Below, one piece after another: positions 1-6,483 of a stretch of DNA of 64,000 bases. The translations under genes and the position numbers were made by a program. The stretch covers positions 1 to 64,000 of the IMG/VR virus record IMGVR_UViG_3300025711_000007; one strand, given 5' to 3'. The notes beneath the pieces are model-generated. The model worked only from the letters and a program-made list of their open reading frames with translations. It was not told the DNA's origin and searched no databases. Position 1 is the stretch's first letter. Each line of letters begins with the position of its first letter. This DNA is from a virus.

Positions 1-499
1 GTCCCTCCCACCGCCCCCTCGCGCACCCGGCCCGGCTCCGGGGGCAAGCGGCCTCACCCTCGCCAGGGGGCCCGGACGCACCGCGCCCCGCCCGCGCGCG
101 GCGCTCCGGGGGCTGCCGGCCCGGCCGCGCTCGCCGCGGGCCCCCGGGCGGGCGTGGACCGGGCTCGGATACGTTCCGGGGGTGCCGTGGGGCGAGATAG
201 GCGGTCCCGACGAGCGCGGCCGTCCGCGCGCGAAGGGTATTTTCTGTAGAGCTCTCGGCTGGTCGCCGGAGGGGTATCTTCTGCGAGCTCGGTCGGCTCG
301 CGGCCCGCCCTCGAGCCCGCCTCCGGGAGGTCGTGGGGGACCTCGTCGATTTTTTTTTGTCGCTCGCTCCCGCGCGGCGACCCCTCCAAACCACCCCAGC
401 CAGCTCGGGGCGCGGCCCGGTCGCGGCGGTGCGAGGGCCGTAGAGTATACCCCCAGGTTCTTGTTGACGATGTCACCAGCGAGCGGTACGCTCCGGGTC
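1..499. other. Long GC-rich intergenic region with GGGTAT repeats
   Basis: I see no convincing gene here. Open frames exist on both strands but are low-complexity and Pro/Arg/Gly-rich. The region holds three copies of an 11-bp element GGGTATNYTCT (235-245 and 272-282 plus strand, 442-452 minus strand), a run of nine T at 350-358, the string CTCGTCGATTT at 342-352, and a -10-like TACGTT at 170-175 placed 6 nt before a GTG at 182. The same element and string recur at 10012-10335. It ends in the promoter of the gene at 500. Confidence 0.6.
464..499 (+). promoter_or_regulatory. Leaderless promoter with TGAC-N3-GTCA operator
   Basis: -35 TTGACG (464-469), 17-nt spacer, -10 TACGCT (487-492), then 7 nt to ATG 500. 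The start codon sits where transcription should begin, so the mRNA is probably leaderless. The inverted repeat TGAC-GAT-GTCA (465-475) overlaps the -35 box. Confidence 0.75.
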
Positions 500-988
500 A
501 TGACCACAGACGCAGACCCGACCCGCCGGCGGCTCGCTGAGATCCGCCGGGCCCGCCGCGAGGTCGACCACCCGGCCAGCAGCGTCGCCCTGGACGACCT
601 CGAGTTCCTCCTCAGCCTCGCGATGGACGACTACGACATGTCCGCGGACGGCGTCGCGGCGAACGTCCGCCTGCTGGTCGAGGGCGAGCCGGCCGACCAC
701 GGACACCTCCTCCCGGGACCGTCGGCGGCGCTGCGCGCGGGGCGGACCCGCCCCGCCCCGGTCGGCCCGGCCGCGCTGGTCGACGCCTACGAGTGCGCGG
801 CGTGCCGGCTGCGCGCGGAGTCGGGGCGGGAGCCCGGGGAGACGGGCGACGAGGCGCGCGCCGCGCAGCCCGACTGCCTGGACTGCGGGACCCCGATGGT
901 CTGGGTCGGGTGCGCGGTCCGGCGGGTCGACCCGGACAAGGTCGCCGTCGCGCCGGTCCCGGCGGCTCCGGGTGGGACCGGCCGGTGA
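500..988 (+). CDS. Hypothetical protein with C-terminal zinc-ribbon-like cysteines
   Basis: 162 aa, unrecognised. The first third is charged and helical. Two CxxC pairs (CAAC near residue 97, CLDC near 126) are spaced as in a zinc ribbon. ATG 500 was chosen because a perfect -35/-10 pair ends 7 nt before it and no ribosome binding site is present. The frame is open further upstream, but that part looks like non-coding low-complexity sequence. It stands alone and is followed by a second promoter of the same type at 1045. Confidence 0.7.
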   Translation: MTTDADPTRRRLAEIRRARREVDHPASSVALDDLEFLLSLAMDDYDMSADGVAANVRLLVEGEPADHGHLLPGPSAALRAGRTRPAPVGPAALVDAYECAACRLRAESGREPGETGDEARAAQPDCLDCGTPMVWVGCAVRRVDPDKVAVAPVPAAPGGTGR

Positions 989-1044
989 GGCGCCCCGCGC
1001 GCGCGACCCGCGGCCGGAGGGGCCGGCGCCGGTCCGGTTAACTG

Positions 1045-1080
1045 TTGACGACGTCACCAGCAAGGGGTACGCTCCGGGTC
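1045..1080 (+). promoter_or_regulatory. Leaderless promoter with TGAC-N3-GTCA operator
   Basis: -35 TTGACG (1045-1050), 17-nt spacer, -10 TACGCT (1068-1073), 7 nt to ATG 1081. The operator core TGAC-GAC-GTCA is at 1046-1056. It is nearly identical to the promoter at 464, including the CCGGGTC before the ATG, which suggests duplication. Confidence 0.75.
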
Positions 1081-1293
1081 ATGACGAACAACATCTACCC
1101 GAACCAGGTCAACGGGCCGCTGCCGGTGCGCGCCCAGTACGGAGGTTGGTCGACGTCCGTCGGGCTGCACGACCAGCGGACGTCGATGACCGAAGCCGAA
1201 GCGTTCAAGCTGCTCGGCGAGGCCATCGAGCACCACGAGATGATGGGCAAAGCGATCGAGACGCTGCGCGGGGCGCTCGGAGTGAAGCGGTGA
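1081..1293 (+). CDS. Small hypothetical protein
   Basis: 70 aa, unrecognised. The N-terminal half is Pro/Gly/Tyr-containing and polar (YPNQVNGPLPVRAQYGGW), and the C-terminal half is a predicted amphipathic helix rich in Glu and Met. ATG 1081 directly follows the promoter at 1045. It is the first gene of a tight operon reaching 2946. Confidence 0.7.
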   Translation: MTNNIYPNQVNGPLPVRAQYGGWSTSVGLHDQRTSMTEAEAFKLLGEAIEHHEMMGKAIETLRGALGVKR

Positions 1294-1295
1294 CT

Positions 1296-1940
1296 ATGAG
1301 CAAGAGCGAGCGAGACAGGATCACGGACGAGCGGCTGGCGGAGCTGGTCGCCGCCGGGGCCGCGGCGGCCGACGGCAACGTGTTCACCGTCGCCGACGTG
1401 ACCACGCGGGACCTCGGCGAGATGGCCGGCGAGGTCCTCGCGGCCCGCAGGTGGAGGCCGCCGGCGCGCCCCGACCACCAGACCCCGGAGCACGCCGGGC
1501 ACGACGGCGGCTGGCGCAGCGGGCCGCTGCGCGCGACCGTCCAGATCAGCAGCCGCAGCCTCCGCGTCCGCCTGGGCGGGGACCCCGCCGAGAGCCAGTC
1601 GGGGACCGCCGGCCACTTCACGCTGTGCATGTACTGGCGAGCCAGGGGCGGCCCGGACGGCGACCAGGTCCTGTGGGTGGACTTCGAGCTGTTCGAGGTC
1701 GTCCGGCCCGGGACCTACCGCAGCCGCGACCGGAGCCGCGGCGAGACGACCCGGCTGGGCGAGGCGGAGCTCGCCGCGAGCGGGTTCGTGAAGTGGGACG
1801 GCTGCACGCAGTTCGAGCTCGGCCCGGTCCACGTCGACGGCGCCGCCGAGCTCGACCGGCTGCTCTGGGCGGTCGCGGAGGCCCGGAGGCGCTGCGCGCT
1901 CGCCATGCCGGGCACGGACGCCGCGGCGGAGTACGAGTAG
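1296..1940 (+). CDS. Hypothetical protein
   Basis: 214 aa, unrecognised. The N-terminal 50 residues are charged. The rest looks like a beta-rich globular domain (motifs ATVQISSRSLRVRLGG and VLWVDFELFEVVRPGTY). ATG 1296 follows the previous stop by 2 nt, and GTG 1290 is an alternative overlapping start. Second gene of the 1081-2946 operon. Confidence 0.65.
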   Translation: MSKSERDRITDERLAELVAAGAAAADGNVFTVADVTTRDLGEMAGEVLAARRWRPPARPDHQTPEHAGHDGGWRSGPLRATVQISSRSLRVRLGGDPAESQSGTAGHFTLCMYWRARGGPDGDQVLWVDFELFEVVRPGTYRSRDRSRGETTRLGEAELAASGFVKWDGCTQFELGPVHVDGAAELDRLLWAVAEARRRCALAMPGTDAAAEYE

Positions 1941-2108
1941 GTGGCGTGGGACGGCGCTCACCGCGGCAAGACCCACTACGCGGTGAAGGCGGCCGGCGCG
2001 CACGTCGCGGTAGCCGCATGCGGGCGGCGCCTGGTGAGCAAGAAGACCGACAAGCGCGACGGCGTCAACTGCTTCGCGTGCCTGAAGAAGATAGGAGTCC
2101 TGAAATGA
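1941..2108 (+). CDS. 55-aa small cysteine protein
   Basis: GTG start directly abutting the previous stop. The stop overlaps the next ATG (ATGA). The peptide is basic, with one Cys followed by a CxxC-like pair (C..NCFACLKK), as in many tiny phage zinc-binding proteins. Coding is supported by the seamless overlaps on both sides and high GC3. Function unknown. Confidence 0.6.
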   Translation: MAWDGAHRGKTHYAVKAAGAHVAVAACGRRLVSKKTDKRDGVNCFACLKKIGVLK

Positions 2109-2353
2109 CGAAGACGAAGGAAGCTGCGACCGAGTTCCTGCGCAGCGTCGCCGACGACGTGCAGCACCAGAGGTACGGCGGGCTGTCGCTGTTCGATCGG
2201 GCTCGCTGCGAGCTCGACCCGAGCCAGCGCGGCGCCGCCTGGAGCCTGGTGGTCCGGGCGACGAAGGCGGCGAGGACGTCGACCGGGATGGCGGAGTTCG
2301 AGGTCCTGCTCGAGGCTGCGCAGCTGATCGAGGACGGGGAGGTTGCGCCGTGA
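2105..2353 (+). CDS. Small alpha-helical hypothetical protein
   Basis: 82 aa, unrecognised. Predicted all-helical and mildly acidic. ATG overlaps the previous stop (ATGA) and its own stop overlaps the next GTG (GTGA), so translation is probably coupled within the operon. Confidence 0.65.
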   Translation: MTKTKEAATEFLRSVADDVQHQRYGGLSLFDRARCELDPSQRGAAWSLVVRATKAARTSTGMAEFEVLLEAAQLIEDGEVAP

Positions 2354-2946
2354 GCGACGAGCTCGCCGCCGCGGTGGCGCAGAAGGACGCAGCCTACAGG
2401 GAGCGGGACTGCTGCGTGGCGGCGATCGCGGCGATGGCCCAGCAGCTCGGGTGGCCGTGCGGGCTCGGCCGCCACGAGGAGGGCGACCCCGGGTGGGACC
2501 CCGAGTGGATGAACGTCGTCTTCGTCGAGTTCCCGACGGGCCAGTGCTCATGGCACGTCCACGACAGCGAGCTCGGCTGGTTCTCGTTCCTGCCCCGGTA
2601 CGAGCGCCCGTGGGACGGCCACACCTCGGCGACGAAGTACGCGCGCATCGGAGCGTGGGCGCAGGGAGAGCGCAAGCCGGTCGAGCAACCCGAGGCCGAG
2701 CGCGTCCTCGTCGAGCTGAGGACGGACCTCGGCGGAGACCTGCGCGCGGTGCGCGCGACGATGAGCCGCGTGCCGTGCGCGGGCGAGGTGGTCCGGATCC
2801 TCTGGATGGTCAACGGCTGCTGCGAGGCGTTCCGGTTCCTGGTCCGCGGCGTCGATCACGTCGCGGACACCGACGCGTACCCGAGGCGCCACGGCGCGCT
2901 CGACGCGTGGGTGGAGTGCGAGTCGCTCACCAGCGGCCCCTATTAG
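2350..2946 (+). CDS. Conserved-type phage protein of unknown function
   Basis: 198 aa, GTG start overlapping the previous stop. The central block (CSWHVHDSELGWFSFLPRY then WDGHTSATKYARI) resembles a motif I associate with small phage proteins of unknown role. This is from memory and not verified. No catalytic motif seen. Last gene of the 1081-2946 operon. A new promoter begins 3 nt after its stop. Confidence 0.65.
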   Translation: MSDELAAAVAQKDAAYRERDCCVAAIAAMAQQLGWPCGLGRHEEGDPGWDPEWMNVVFVEFPTGQCSWHVHDSELGWFSFLPRYERPWDGHTSATKYARIGAWAQGERKPVEQPEAERVLVELRTDLGGDLRAVRATMSRVPCAGEVVRILWMVNGCCEAFRFLVRGVDHVADTDAYPRRHGALDAWVECESLTSGPY

Positions 2947-2948
2947 CG

Positions 2949-2983
2949 TTGACACCGTCACCAGAGCGGCGTACGCTCCGCGG
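2949..2983 (+). promoter_or_regulatory. Leaderless promoter with TGAC-N3-GTCA operator
   Basis: -35 TTGACA (2949-2954), 17-nt spacer, -10 TACGCT (2972-2977), 6 nt to ATG 2984. The operator core TGAC-ACC-GTCA is at 2950-2960. Confidence 0.75.
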
Positions 2984-3544
2984 ATGGTGATCGGCATCGG
3001 TGAGATCGAGTACGATCGCTGGCTCGCGGCGGACGAGGCGTCCCAGGTCGAGGCGCTGGCGGCGTCGTACTGCGTGCCGCGTCCGGACGGGAGCGGGTTC
3101 TACCTCGACTTCGGGTACGATAACTTCGAGGCGATGGAAGGAGCGAGGGTTTGCGCCGCGGGGCTGTCACCCGATCCGGCTCGGCTCCGAGGGCGGACGC
3201 GGTACATGGCAGGGTGGCTCGCGGGTCAGATCTACGATCACCACGCGGCGAGCCCGAGTGCTGGACCCGAACCCAAACGCGCTCGCGGGCCGCGCCGGCA
3301 GCCGGATAAGCGCGCCCGCTTCGTCGACCTGTGGGAGTCGTCCGAGTCGCTGGGCGGCGTCGCAGCGGCGCTCGGCCTCAAGACTGCCACGGTGCGGGCG
3401 TACGCGAGCCGATTCAGGGCCGCCGGGGTCCGCCTGAAGAAGTTCAAGACCGGGCCTCGGCGCGGGCAGCGTATGGACGATCTGGACGCCGAGGCGGTCG
3501 CGGAGCTCAACCGCAGGATCGCCAGGACGAGGAGGCGCCGCTAG
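2984..3544 (+). CDS. HTH-containing putative regulator, paralogue of 6759-7103
   Basis: 186 aa. The N-terminal 85 residues are unrecognised. Residues about 105-155 form a helix-turn-helix-like block: LWESSESLGGVAAALGLKTA, then TVRAYASRF, then GVRLKKFK. The same pattern (W-SS-S...VA-AL...K, ASR-R--GV-LK-F) occurs in the minus-strand protein at 6759-7103. DNA binding is inferred. The operator at its own promoter makes autoregulation possible. Its stop shares a CTAG with the stop of the convergent gene. Confidence 0.65.
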   Translation: MVIGIGEIEYDRWLAADEASQVEALAASYCVPRPDGSGFYLDFGYDNFEAMEGARVCAAGLSPDPARLRGRTRYMAGWLAGQIYDHHAASPSAGPEPKRARGPRRQPDKRARFVDLWESSESLGGVAAALGLKTATVRAYASRFRAAGVRLKKFKTGPRRGQRMDDLDAEAVAELNRRIARTRRRR

Positions 3545-4050
3545 CGGCGCTCATCTCGCGGCTCGACCAGGACGACGCCGGCGAGCTGTTCTTTCTCCTC
3601 ACGCTCGCGCGCCTCCATCTCCATGGCGATCGCCTCGAACCGGGACTTCGGCTCTGGGACTGACGGCTCGACCTTGACGAAAGGTATGTACTGGTACGGG
3701 ATCTCGATAGGGCTGCGTCGGCTGTAGACGACTTTCAGCTGACTCTGGACCATGCGAGGGAGGTCGAGGTAGCTGAGGTCGACGAGCGGGGCGTCGTAAG
3801 GGCGGACGATGATGCGCGGGTCGAGGTCGACCACCAGCAGCATCTCGATAACTCCAGTGCCGATCAATCTAGCGCTGACCGCCGCGTGCGTCACGACGAC
3901 GTCGGGCGTACTCATTCCCCATCCTGACATCTGTGGATAGAACAGCGTCGGCTTGAAGAATTCGAGCGGTTGTGGTCCTCGCACGCGCCCGCGAAGTGGG
4001 GCGTCTCCCGGGTGTTCGGTGTGGAGCGTCAGGTAGAACATCGAGGACAT
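3541..4050 (-). CDS. Hypothetical protein
   Basis: 169 aa, minus strand, unrecognised. Beta-rich N-terminal two thirds (FFKPTLFYPQMSGWG, MLLVVDLDPRIIV) and a Glu-rich helical C-terminus. Its ATG overlaps the stop of the upstream gene (TGATG), so the two are probably coupled. Its stop interlocks with that of 2984-3544. Confidence 0.65.
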   Translation of the reverse strand: MSSMFYLTLHTEHPGDAPLRGRVRGPQPLEFFKPTLFYPQMSGWGMSTPDVVVTHAAVSARLIGTGVIEMLLVVDLDPRIIVRPYDAPLVDLSYLDLPRMVQSQLKVVYSRRSPIEIPYQYIPFVKVEPSVPEPKSRFEAIAMEMEAREREEKEQLAGVVLVEPRDERR

Positions 4051-4268
4051 CAGTTGTTGACCTTGCGGTGTGCCTCGACCGCGCCCACGGCGAAGCCCAT
4101 GGCCTCTCCTCTGCACCACGCCTCCCACTCCTTGACCCGAGCGTCCCGGCGCGCGTGGAAGTCCTCGACGCGCCACTCCTCCGGGTACCCCGCGTGAGTG
4201 AGCATGTGCAGGCGCAGCGCGAACGCCGCGGAGTAGATCCCGCGCTCGATTTCGGATTCCAGCTTCAT
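4050..4268 (-). CDS. Small hypothetical protein
   Basis: 72 aa, unrecognised. Predicted helical, with EEWRVEDFHARRDARVKEWE in the middle. ATG 4268 is chosen because a -10 box ends 7 nt before it. A GTG three codons upstream is possible but would lie inside the promoter-to-start gap. Confidence 0.6.
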   Translation of the reverse strand: MKLESEIERGIYSAAFALRLHMLTHAGYPEEWRVEDFHARRDARVKEWEAWCRGEAMGFAVGAVEAHRKVNN

Positions 4269-4305
4269 GCCGGTCACCGTAGCACGTGTCAGGTGACAAC
4301 GTCAC
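4269..4305 (-). promoter_or_regulatory. Leaderless minus-strand promoter
   Basis: Read on the minus strand: -35 GTGACG (4305-4300), 18-nt spacer, -10 TACGGT (4281-4276), 7 nt to ATG 4268. The -35 lies inside the operator at 4292-4306. Confidence 0.55.
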
Positions 4306-4306
4306 C
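4292..4306. promoter_or_regulatory. Shared operator between divergent promoters
   Basis: Perfect palindrome GGTGAC-AAC-GTCACC. It overlaps the -35 of the minus-strand promoter and sits 9 nt before the -35 of the plus-strand promoter (4316). One bound protein could control both genes. It has the same core as the sites at 465, 1046, 2950, 5121 and 62664. Confidence 0.7.
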
Positions 4307-4315
4307 ACCAAACGC

Positions 4316-4351
4316 TTGACGCTCGCCTGGCCGCGGTGCGACGCTGGCGGC
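4316..4351 (+). promoter_or_regulatory. Leaderless promoter
   Basis: -35 TTGACG (4316-4321), 18-nt spacer, -10 GACGCT (4340-4345), 6 nt to GTG 4352. Confidence 0.6.
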
Positions 4352-4582
4352 GTGAGGAAGAATCCGCCGCACGACATCCACCACTGGAGCCCGGTACCCA
4401 TGCAAGCCGGAATCTACGCTTGCGCGGACCCCGAGTGCCGGATCCGCGGCCGGCGGTGCCGAGACGGCGTAGTCCGCGCCTACAAGGACCGGCGGCGGCA
4501 CGATCCGGACCCGACGGTGATGGACGGCGCCAGCCTGGCCCGCATTGAGCGGGCGTCGCGTCGCGAGCGCGACGACGAGTAG
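4352..4582 (+). CDS. Small basic hypothetical protein
   Basis: 76 aa. GTG 4352 directly follows the -10 box. The middle has the cysteines ACADPECRIRGRRC, possibly a small metal site. The C-terminus is Arg/Asp/Glu-rich. Unrecognised. Confidence 0.6.
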   Translation: MRKNPPHDIHHWSPVPMQAGIYACADPECRIRGRRCRDGVVRAYKDRRRHDPDPTVMDGASLARIERASRRERDDE

Positions 4583-4614
4583 CGGCGGGTGCCGGTCGTT
4601 GCCGCGGATCCGGT

Positions 4615-4652
4615 TTGACGGCGCTCGGTCGCCGCGGATACGTTCCGAAGTC
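4615..4652 (+). promoter_or_regulatory. Leaderless promoter without operator repeat
   Basis: -35 TTGACG (4615-4620), 18-nt spacer, -10 TACGTT (4639-4644), 8 nt to ATG 4653. No TGAC-N3-GTCA core is present. Confidence 0.65.
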
Positions 4653-4832
4653 ATGGGCACGGTGACGTCGCTGAGCATCCGCCGCGATCGGATTCGGATG
4701 GAACGCGTCGCCGCCGAGCTGCGGAGCGGCGACCCGGTCTACGGAGACTGGTGGGCGCTGCTCTACCTGCTCGCGCACGTCCGAGACGCGGCTCGCCGAG
4801 TATCGGGAGACCCGGGCCGCGCGGCGACCTAG
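4653..4832 (+). CDS. Small hypothetical protein
   Basis: 59 aa, unrecognised. Predicted helical with an aromatic stretch GDWWALLYLLAHV. The start is set by the promoter just upstream. The stop shares a CTAG with the stop of the convergent lanthipeptide-like gene. Confidence 0.6.
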   Translation: MGTVTSLSIRRDRIRMERVAAELRSGDPVYGDWWALLYLLAHVRDAARRVSGDPGRAAT

Positions 4833-4993
4833 TTCGTGTGCGTGCAGGTCTTGCTCTGCGTGCAGCACATCCCGGTCGGTGCCGCCGTGCTGCACATGCC
4901 GCCACCGACCACGTCACCCATGTCGGTCGAGCTCAGGACCTTCACCGTCTCGCTGTTCAACTTGGTCTTCGAGTTACGCTTGTTCTTGTTCAC
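4829..4993 (-). CDS. Lanthipeptide-like RiPP precursor peptide
   Basis: 54 aa, GTG start with GGAG 6 nt upstream. Residues 1-32 resemble a class I lanthipeptide leader: a Lys-rich start, then KLNSETVKVLSSTDMGDVVG ending in a double/triple-Gly cleavage motif. The remaining 22 residues are a compact core with four Cys (34, 43, 44, 50) and eight Ser/Thr, including GMCCTQSKTC, a pattern like other lanthipeptide cores. No LanB, LanC, LanM, peptidase or exporter gene lies in the window, so any modification would need host or distant enzymes. An alternative is a small metal-binding Cys peptide. Minus-strand single gene. Confidence 0.65.
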   Translation of the reverse strand: MNKNKRNSKTKLNSETVKVLSSTDMGDVVGGGMCSTAAPTGMCCTQSKTCTHTN

Positions 4994-5027
4994 TTGGTGC
5001 TCCGTTCGTTAGCCGTCTTGATTGCCG

Positions 5028-5064
5028 GCTTGGTGAAGCTACTCGAGCAGTGCATGGTCGTCAC
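5028..5064 (-). promoter_or_regulatory. Possible promoter of the lanthipeptide-like gene
   Basis: On the minus strand: GTGACG (5064-5059), 17-nt spacer, TAGCTT (5041-5036). This predicts a leader of about 35 nt with GGAG before GTG 4993, so this gene would not be leaderless. Confidence 0.45.
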
Positions 5065-5118
5065 CGACAATCGATCGCCTGCGCGGTGAGCGCGTCCTAC
5101 CTGCGCGGACTGCGATTG

Positions 5119-5133
5119 GGTGACATCGTCACC
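5119..5133. promoter_or_regulatory. Operator-type palindrome
   Basis: GGTGAC-ATC-GTCACC, a perfect inverted repeat ending 8 nt before the -35 box at 5142. It has the same geometry as the 4292-4306 site relative to the 4316 promoter. Confidence 0.65.
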
Positions 5134-5141
5134 ACGAATAG

Positions 5142-5179
5142 TTGACGACCGTCGGGTGGCGCAGGTACACTGCGCGCTG
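5142..5179 (+). promoter_or_regulatory. Leaderless promoter
   Basis: -35 TTGACG (5142-5147), 18-nt spacer, -10 TACACT (5166-5171), 8 nt to ATG 5180. Confidence 0.7.
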
Positions 5180-5494
5180 ATGACGAACACCAGTTTGGCT
5201 AAGTTATTGATGTACACGTTGGGTCCTGGGATTATCATGGTGGTGAGCGTCGCCGTCGCTGCCATGGTCAGTTGCAAGGCGCGGGACGCGCGGCTGTGGA
5301 TCGGCATGGACAGGTCAGCGGTCAGCTGCTCGTACGACGGGCCTCGGCGCGACCAGATGACGTGCGTCGGAGGCGGTGTTGTGTACAGGTGCGTGACCGA
5401 GGAGGGGTCCACGTGGCGCTGCGCGGCGCTCGTGCTCGGCGCGGGTCGGCCCGACGGGCCCTTAGAGAGTCCAGACGGGGTGGGTCCGAAGTGA
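5180..5494 (+). CDS. Membrane-anchored or lipoprotein-like small protein
   Basis: 104 aa. One hydrophobic segment (about residues 10-31, LGPGIIMVVSVAVAAMVSC) ends in a Cys in a lipobox-like context, so either a transmembrane anchor or a lipoprotein. The remainder contains three more Cys and may be disulfide-bonded outside the cytoplasm. Function unknown. ATG set by the promoter. First of three overlapping genes. Confidence 0.65.
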   Translation: MTNTSLAKLLMYTLGPGIIMVVSVAVAAMVSCKARDARLWIGMDRSAVSCSYDGPRRDQMTCVGGGVVYRCVTEEGSTWRCAALVLGAGRPDGPLESPDGVGPK

Positions 5495-5790
5495 GCGCCT
5501 CGACCGCCGCGGGCATCTCGTACGATGACCAGCTCACCAGGTGGGCCGCCGGGGAGTCGATCCATAGCGACAGCGGGTGCTGCCCGGACTTCAGCTGCTG
5601 CTGCCCCGAGCTGAGCGCGCCCATCGAGGTACGCCGCGCGTTCGTCGCCGGCAACGAAGAGAACCGGATGGGTCTGCTCGGGGTGTTCCTGCATGAAGCG
5701 ATGGTGCGCGCGAACTCCGAGCGGGTTGATCGCGGCGACGACCCCGTGCGCATCATCGCGCTCGGGCCTCGCGAAGACGAGCCGTCGTGA
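5491..5790 (+). CDS. Cys-rich conserved-type protein (CCPDFSCC motif)
   Basis: 99 aa, GTG overlapping the previous stop (GTGA). Residues about 29-40 hold SGCCPDFSCCCPEL, a cysteine cluster I associate with small phage and bacterial proteins of unknown function (from memory). A helical region FVAGNEENRMGLLGVFLHEA follows. Metal binding is likely but not shown. Confidence 0.65.
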   Translation: MSASTAAGISYDDQLTRWAAGESIHSDSGCCPDFSCCCPELSAPIEVRRAFVAGNEENRMGLLGVFLHEAMVRANSERVDRGDDPVRIIALGPREDEPS

Positions 5791-5975
5791 AGCGCGACCA
5801 CCGCGGGGCGAACAACCCGAACTCCGTGCTGACGCCGCTCCTGGTGAGCGAGGCGCGTCGGCTTCACGCGGCGGGGTTCGGGTACGGGTTCGTCGCGCGG
5901 TGGCTCGGGGTCACCAAGAGCTGCGTCCAGGCGCTGGTCACCGAGCGCACGTGGCGGCGGCGCGGCCGGAAGTGA
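5787..5975 (+). CDS. Small HTH protein
   Basis: 62 aa, GTG overlapping the previous stop. Basic, with ARRLHAAGFGYGFVARWLGV then TKSCVQALVTERTWR, a helix-turn-helix of the type that recognises DNA in phage regulators and HNH-nuclease N-termini. Too short for a nuclease. Probably a DNA-binding protein. Confidence 0.6.
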   Translation: MKRDHRGANNPNSVLTPLLVSEARRLHAAGFGYGFVARWLGVTKSCVQALVTERTWRRRGRK

Positions 5976-6006
5976 GGCGGGTCGTCTTCTTCCTGAGCTG
6001 GGTTCC

Positions 6007-6034
6007 TTGTCATGCTAGACTGCCAGCATGACAA
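6007..6034 (+). promoter_or_regulatory. Inverted repeat over an extended -10 promoter and start codon
   Basis: TTGTCATGCT (6007-6016) and AGCATGACAA (6025-6034) form a perfect 10-bp inverted repeat with an 8-nt centre. The centre holds -10 TAGACT (6016-6021) with an upstream TG (extended -10), and ATG 6028 lies in the right arm. This could be an operator or an RNA hairpin hiding the start. Confidence 0.55.
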
Positions 6035-6483
6035 CATTCCAAGAATGCGTGACCGGGGTGGCTCCCGCCCTGGACGTCCACGTGGTCGACCTGTCCGCGA
6101 AGGTCATCCCCCACATGTCAGCCGCGGCGGTGAACGCGCTGCGGTCTGGCCGGTCCCAGCCCGGTTGGGCGAACGACGTGGTTGTGGTTGCCAGGATGTG
6201 GGACCACGTGCCGAGCGACGCTGACATCCGGCAGCTCGGCACCGACATCTCCGCCATGGTGGACCACGTGGCAGTCGACGGCCTCCTGTCACCCCCGATG
6301 CTGATACCGCTGCCGCAGGAATGCGACCACCACCACCACCTGGCAGTCGTGTTCACGCGGGTGTCAGGAGCCGGGGCGGCAGGCGTCATGGCGACCCTGC
6401 GCGAGACGCTGCCGCTGTTCTGCGGGCTCCACGTTATGGACTCGGGCGAGCTGCCTCCGGTCCACCACGTCAGTTCGTCTTGA
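6028..6483 (+). CDS. Hypothetical protein
   Basis: 151 aa, unrecognised. Mixed alpha/beta. A His cluster CDHHHHLAVVF sits near residue 93-103. The start is set by the -10 box 6 nt upstream, so it is probably leaderless. The last 14 nt overlap the convergent gene. Confidence 0.6.
   Translation: MTTFQECVTGVAPALDVHVVDLSAKVIPHMSAAAVNALRSGRSQPGWANDVVVVARMWDHVPSDADIRQLGTDISAMVDHVAVDGLLSPPMLIPLPQECDHHHHLAVVFTRVSGAGAAGVMATLRETLPLFCGLHVMDSGELPPVHHVSSS

Noticed and set aside
341-360. Run of nine T as a transcription terminator
   Set aside because: No stable GC stem directly before it; more likely part of the intergenic regulatory DNA.
54-476. Minus-strand open frame in the leading intergenic region
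   Set aside because: Pro/Arg/Ala-rich low-complexity translation, crosses the repeated GGGTAT elements and the T-run; no start signal.
182-499. Upstream extension of the gene at 500 to GTG 182
   Set aside because: A -10-like TACGTT precedes GTG 182, but there is no -35, and the encoded extension is low-complexity; the strong promoter at 464 argues for ATG 500.
4990-5055. 21-codon leader frame overlapping the lanthipeptide-like start
   Set aside because: It would start inside the likely promoter spacer, has no ribosome site, and its sequence has no distinctive feature.
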